Below are positions 62,850-64,000 of a stretch of 64,000 nucleotides of DNA, piece by piece; within the stretch, counting starts at the first letter, position 1, and the number at the start of each line of letters is the position of its first letter. Both the position numbers and the translations under genes were made by a program. Below the pieces are notes generated by a model. The model saw only the letters and a program-made list of their open reading frames with translations, did not search any database and had not been told where the DNA came from. Source of the stretch: Pontixanthobacter sp. CEM42 (lineage in GTDB: Bacteria > Pseudomonadota > Alphaproteobacteria > Sphingomonadales > Sphingomonadaceae); the NCBI RefSeq assembly GCF_017812015.1, contig NZ_JADQTN010000001.1, forward strand, positions 1,900,501-1,964,500. Reading direction: 5' to 3'.

Positions 62850-63541
62850 TGCCGATCACGCTCAGCCTCTTGTAATACCGCGATTAATTCATCGTCGTAA
62901 TAGGCGGACGGACAGGGACAGGCGCCCTTATTTTCGCTCCTGCCCGACCCGAAACCGCGCAATGTCTCCAACTCGCCCGGATCATCGGGGGCAGGAGCGC
63001 CGGTCTCGACGGTCTCTCCGCTTTCGAGTTTGCCAAGCAAGTCCTCGAAATCGCGCGCATGCTTCTCCGCTGCTGGACCAAGCCGCCCCATCACCGGATT
63101 GCCGCCAAACGTCGTCATCCGCATCATCGCGACCATCAGCCGCTCGTCGAACTTGCGATAGGAACCGATCTGCTCGCCCTGAAAGAATACCGGCATCTCC
63201 GTCCCGTTCAGCGCGCGGTCGAGCGCCGCATGGGCGAGCACATCGAAGGAATGATGAAACGCAACCTCCCAAGCAAGATCAAACGCCTGCCCCTTCAGCT
63301 TGGAGCGGAGCCGATAGGCCGATTGCCGCGACATAGACACCGACATGGCTGCCTGTGTGACCGAATGGGTGGCGGATAGCTGGCGGAGGCATGCAGCTTG
63401 TTTGGGGAGGGTCCATGCCCCCGAACGAACGACGCGGCACTCGGTGCGGTTGGGGGGAGTGGCGGAGGTGAGGGATGTGTCGTGCTTGCTTATCCGGCAG
63501 GATAAGGCAGATTTTGGGCGTGTAGGAAAGCACGGAGTAAG
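62843..63541 (-). CDS. Helix-turn-helix protein carried in a repeat element
   Basis: About 232 residues if started at ATG 63541; the conserved part begins near GAWTLPKQAACLRQLSATHSVTQAAMSVSMSRQSAYRLRSKLKG, a helix-turn-helix in which QSAYRLRSKL would be the recognition helix. Then FDLAWEVAF..HAALDRALNGTEMPVFFQGEQIGSYRKFDERLMVAMM and an acidic linker. Its ends coincide with the repeated motifs of the L1 element, so it may be part of a mobile unit. Resembles sphingomonad HTH proteins; DNA target unknown, start uncertain. Confidence 0.65.
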   Translation of the reverse strand, partial: LTPCFPTRPKSALSCRISKHDTSLTSATPPNRTECRVVRSGAWTLPKQAACLRQLSATHSVTQAAMSVSMSRQSAYRLRSKLKGQAFDLAWEVAFHHSFDVLAHAALDRALNGTEMPVFFQGEQIGSYRKFDERLMVAMMRMTTFGGNPVMGRLGPAAEKHARDFEDLLGKLESGETVETGAPAPDDPGELETLRGFGSGRSENKGACPCPSAYYDDELIAVLQEAERDRQK

Positions 63542-63556
63542 CATAGCGAACGCAGC

Positions 63557-63577
63557 GACCCCGCGCAGGCGGGGGTC
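63557..63577. repeat. REP-like palindrome
   Basis: GACCCCGCGCAGGCGGGGGT around 63557-63577, sharing CCCGCGCAGGCGGG with the palindrome at 48216-48235, just upstream of the HTH gene. Confidence 0.65.
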
Positions 63578-63643
63578 TAAGGCAATAGGCGCAGCCAATT
63601 AGGTATACTAAACCGTATTTCAACGCCATATTCTAGGCTAAAC

Positions 63644-64000
63644 ATGTACCGGCGAACGCTATCCATTGCCTTAGGAACGAACAATAGAATGAAAAACACC
63701 GCTCCAATTCCTGAATCGGAAATTAGGGATTTCCTAGCCAAGAATCCGGGAATGATTGAACCAGGCATGACCGTCGTCAAGGCAGAGGAGTTTTTACCTA
63801 ACGACCAAGGTGCGCGTGGTTTCATCGACTTGTTCTGCCGAGATAAGTCCGGAAAGTACGTGATAGTGGAGATAAAGCGCAGTGACGCCGCCAGCAGGGA
63901 AGCGATCACTGAACTTTATAAATATACAACTCTTCTAAAGAGAAAATATCTGCTTAATAATACCGAGATCAGGTTGATCGTCGCCTCGACCCATTGGCAT
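63644..64000 (+). CDS. Nuclease-like protein, NucS/DUF91 type, cut by the window end
   Basis: 119 residues are visible and the frame is open to the last base. SEIRDFLAKNPGMIEPGM, then a PD-(D/E)xK-like core: GFIDLFCRDKSGKYVIVEIKRSDAASREAITELYKY (Asp about 63; E-x-K in EIKR about 76-78). Endonuclease NucS or a restriction-like protein is plausible. ATG 63644 or ATG 63689 (in frame, 15 codons later) could be the start. AT-rich and next to a repeat element, so probably on an accessory segment. Confidence 0.6.
   Translation, partial: MYRRTLSIALGTNNRMKNTAPIPESEIRDFLAKNPGMIEPGMTVVKAEEFLPNDQGARGFIDLFCRDKSGKYVIVEIKRSDAASREAITELYKYTTLLKRKYLLNNTEIRLIVASTHWH

Overview
The window looks like a chromosomal segment of a marine-type alphaproteobacterium of the order Sphingomonadales, most likely family Erythrobacteraceae. 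This is inferred from the protein style (alpha-type SspB, a ybgC-tolQRAB-pal operon, a his operon that includes a hinT gene, a GFA family protein, several acyl-CoA dehydrogenases), the GC content above half, and the palindromic intergenic repeats. No rRNA, tRNA, CRISPR array or intact insertion sequence was seen.

Layout. 0-10.7 kb is housekeeping and metabolism: hemF with a perfect FNR-type box, a Rieske/oxygenase-like gene with permuted domain order, pdeM, infC with an ATA start, a DUF547 protein, a DASS transporter, a PLP transsulfuration enzyme behind a structured leader, ATP-grasp, SDR, FMN reductase and a J-domain protein. 11-15.5 kb is the ybgC-tolQRAB-pal cell-envelope operon. 15.5-19.6 kb is a his operon (hisB-hisH-hisA-TM protein-hisF-PEP-CTERM miniprotein-hisE-hinT). 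19.7-21.4 kb carries sspB, a gene that probably starts at ATC, and gmk.

21.6-29.9 kb is a self-contained surface/regulatory locus: a 1.25-kilo-residue PKD-repeat autotransporter, a small lipoprotein, a secreted protein and a two-component system (7TM-type histidine kinase plus LuxR-type regulator). Their intergenic regions carry the same dyad, TGCCAT-N4-ATGGCA, which suggests a previously unnamed regulon. 30.4-39.7 kb is a divergent acyl-CoA catabolic cluster with three acyl-CoA dehydrogenases, two SDRs, a zinc alcohol dehydrogenase, an MFS carrier and, notably, separate genes matching the two halves of ACAD10/11 (kinase and dehydrogenase), pointing to 4-hydroxy-acid degradation.

39.7-48.2 kb holds an autotransporter subtilase lipoprotein, dapD, a dipeptidase, a cupin, DoxX, SWIB and PEBP proteins, and an S41 protease. 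48.2-50.1 kb is an accessory insertion: a degenerate repeat element followed by a translationally coupled pair, TcmP and its three-Cys-motif Gp37/Gp68 (DUF5131) partner, of unknown function. 50.2-62.8 kb returns to mixed chromosomal genes (DUF962, SH3, fasciclin, GFA, cold shock, class-C beta-lactamase fold, BLUF photoreceptor, lipocalin, YaiI, calcineurin-like phosphoesterase, sulfatase-type transferase). 62.8-64 kb holds the fullest copy of the repeat element, with a helix-turn-helix gene, and an AT-richer truncated nuclease-like gene cut by the window end.
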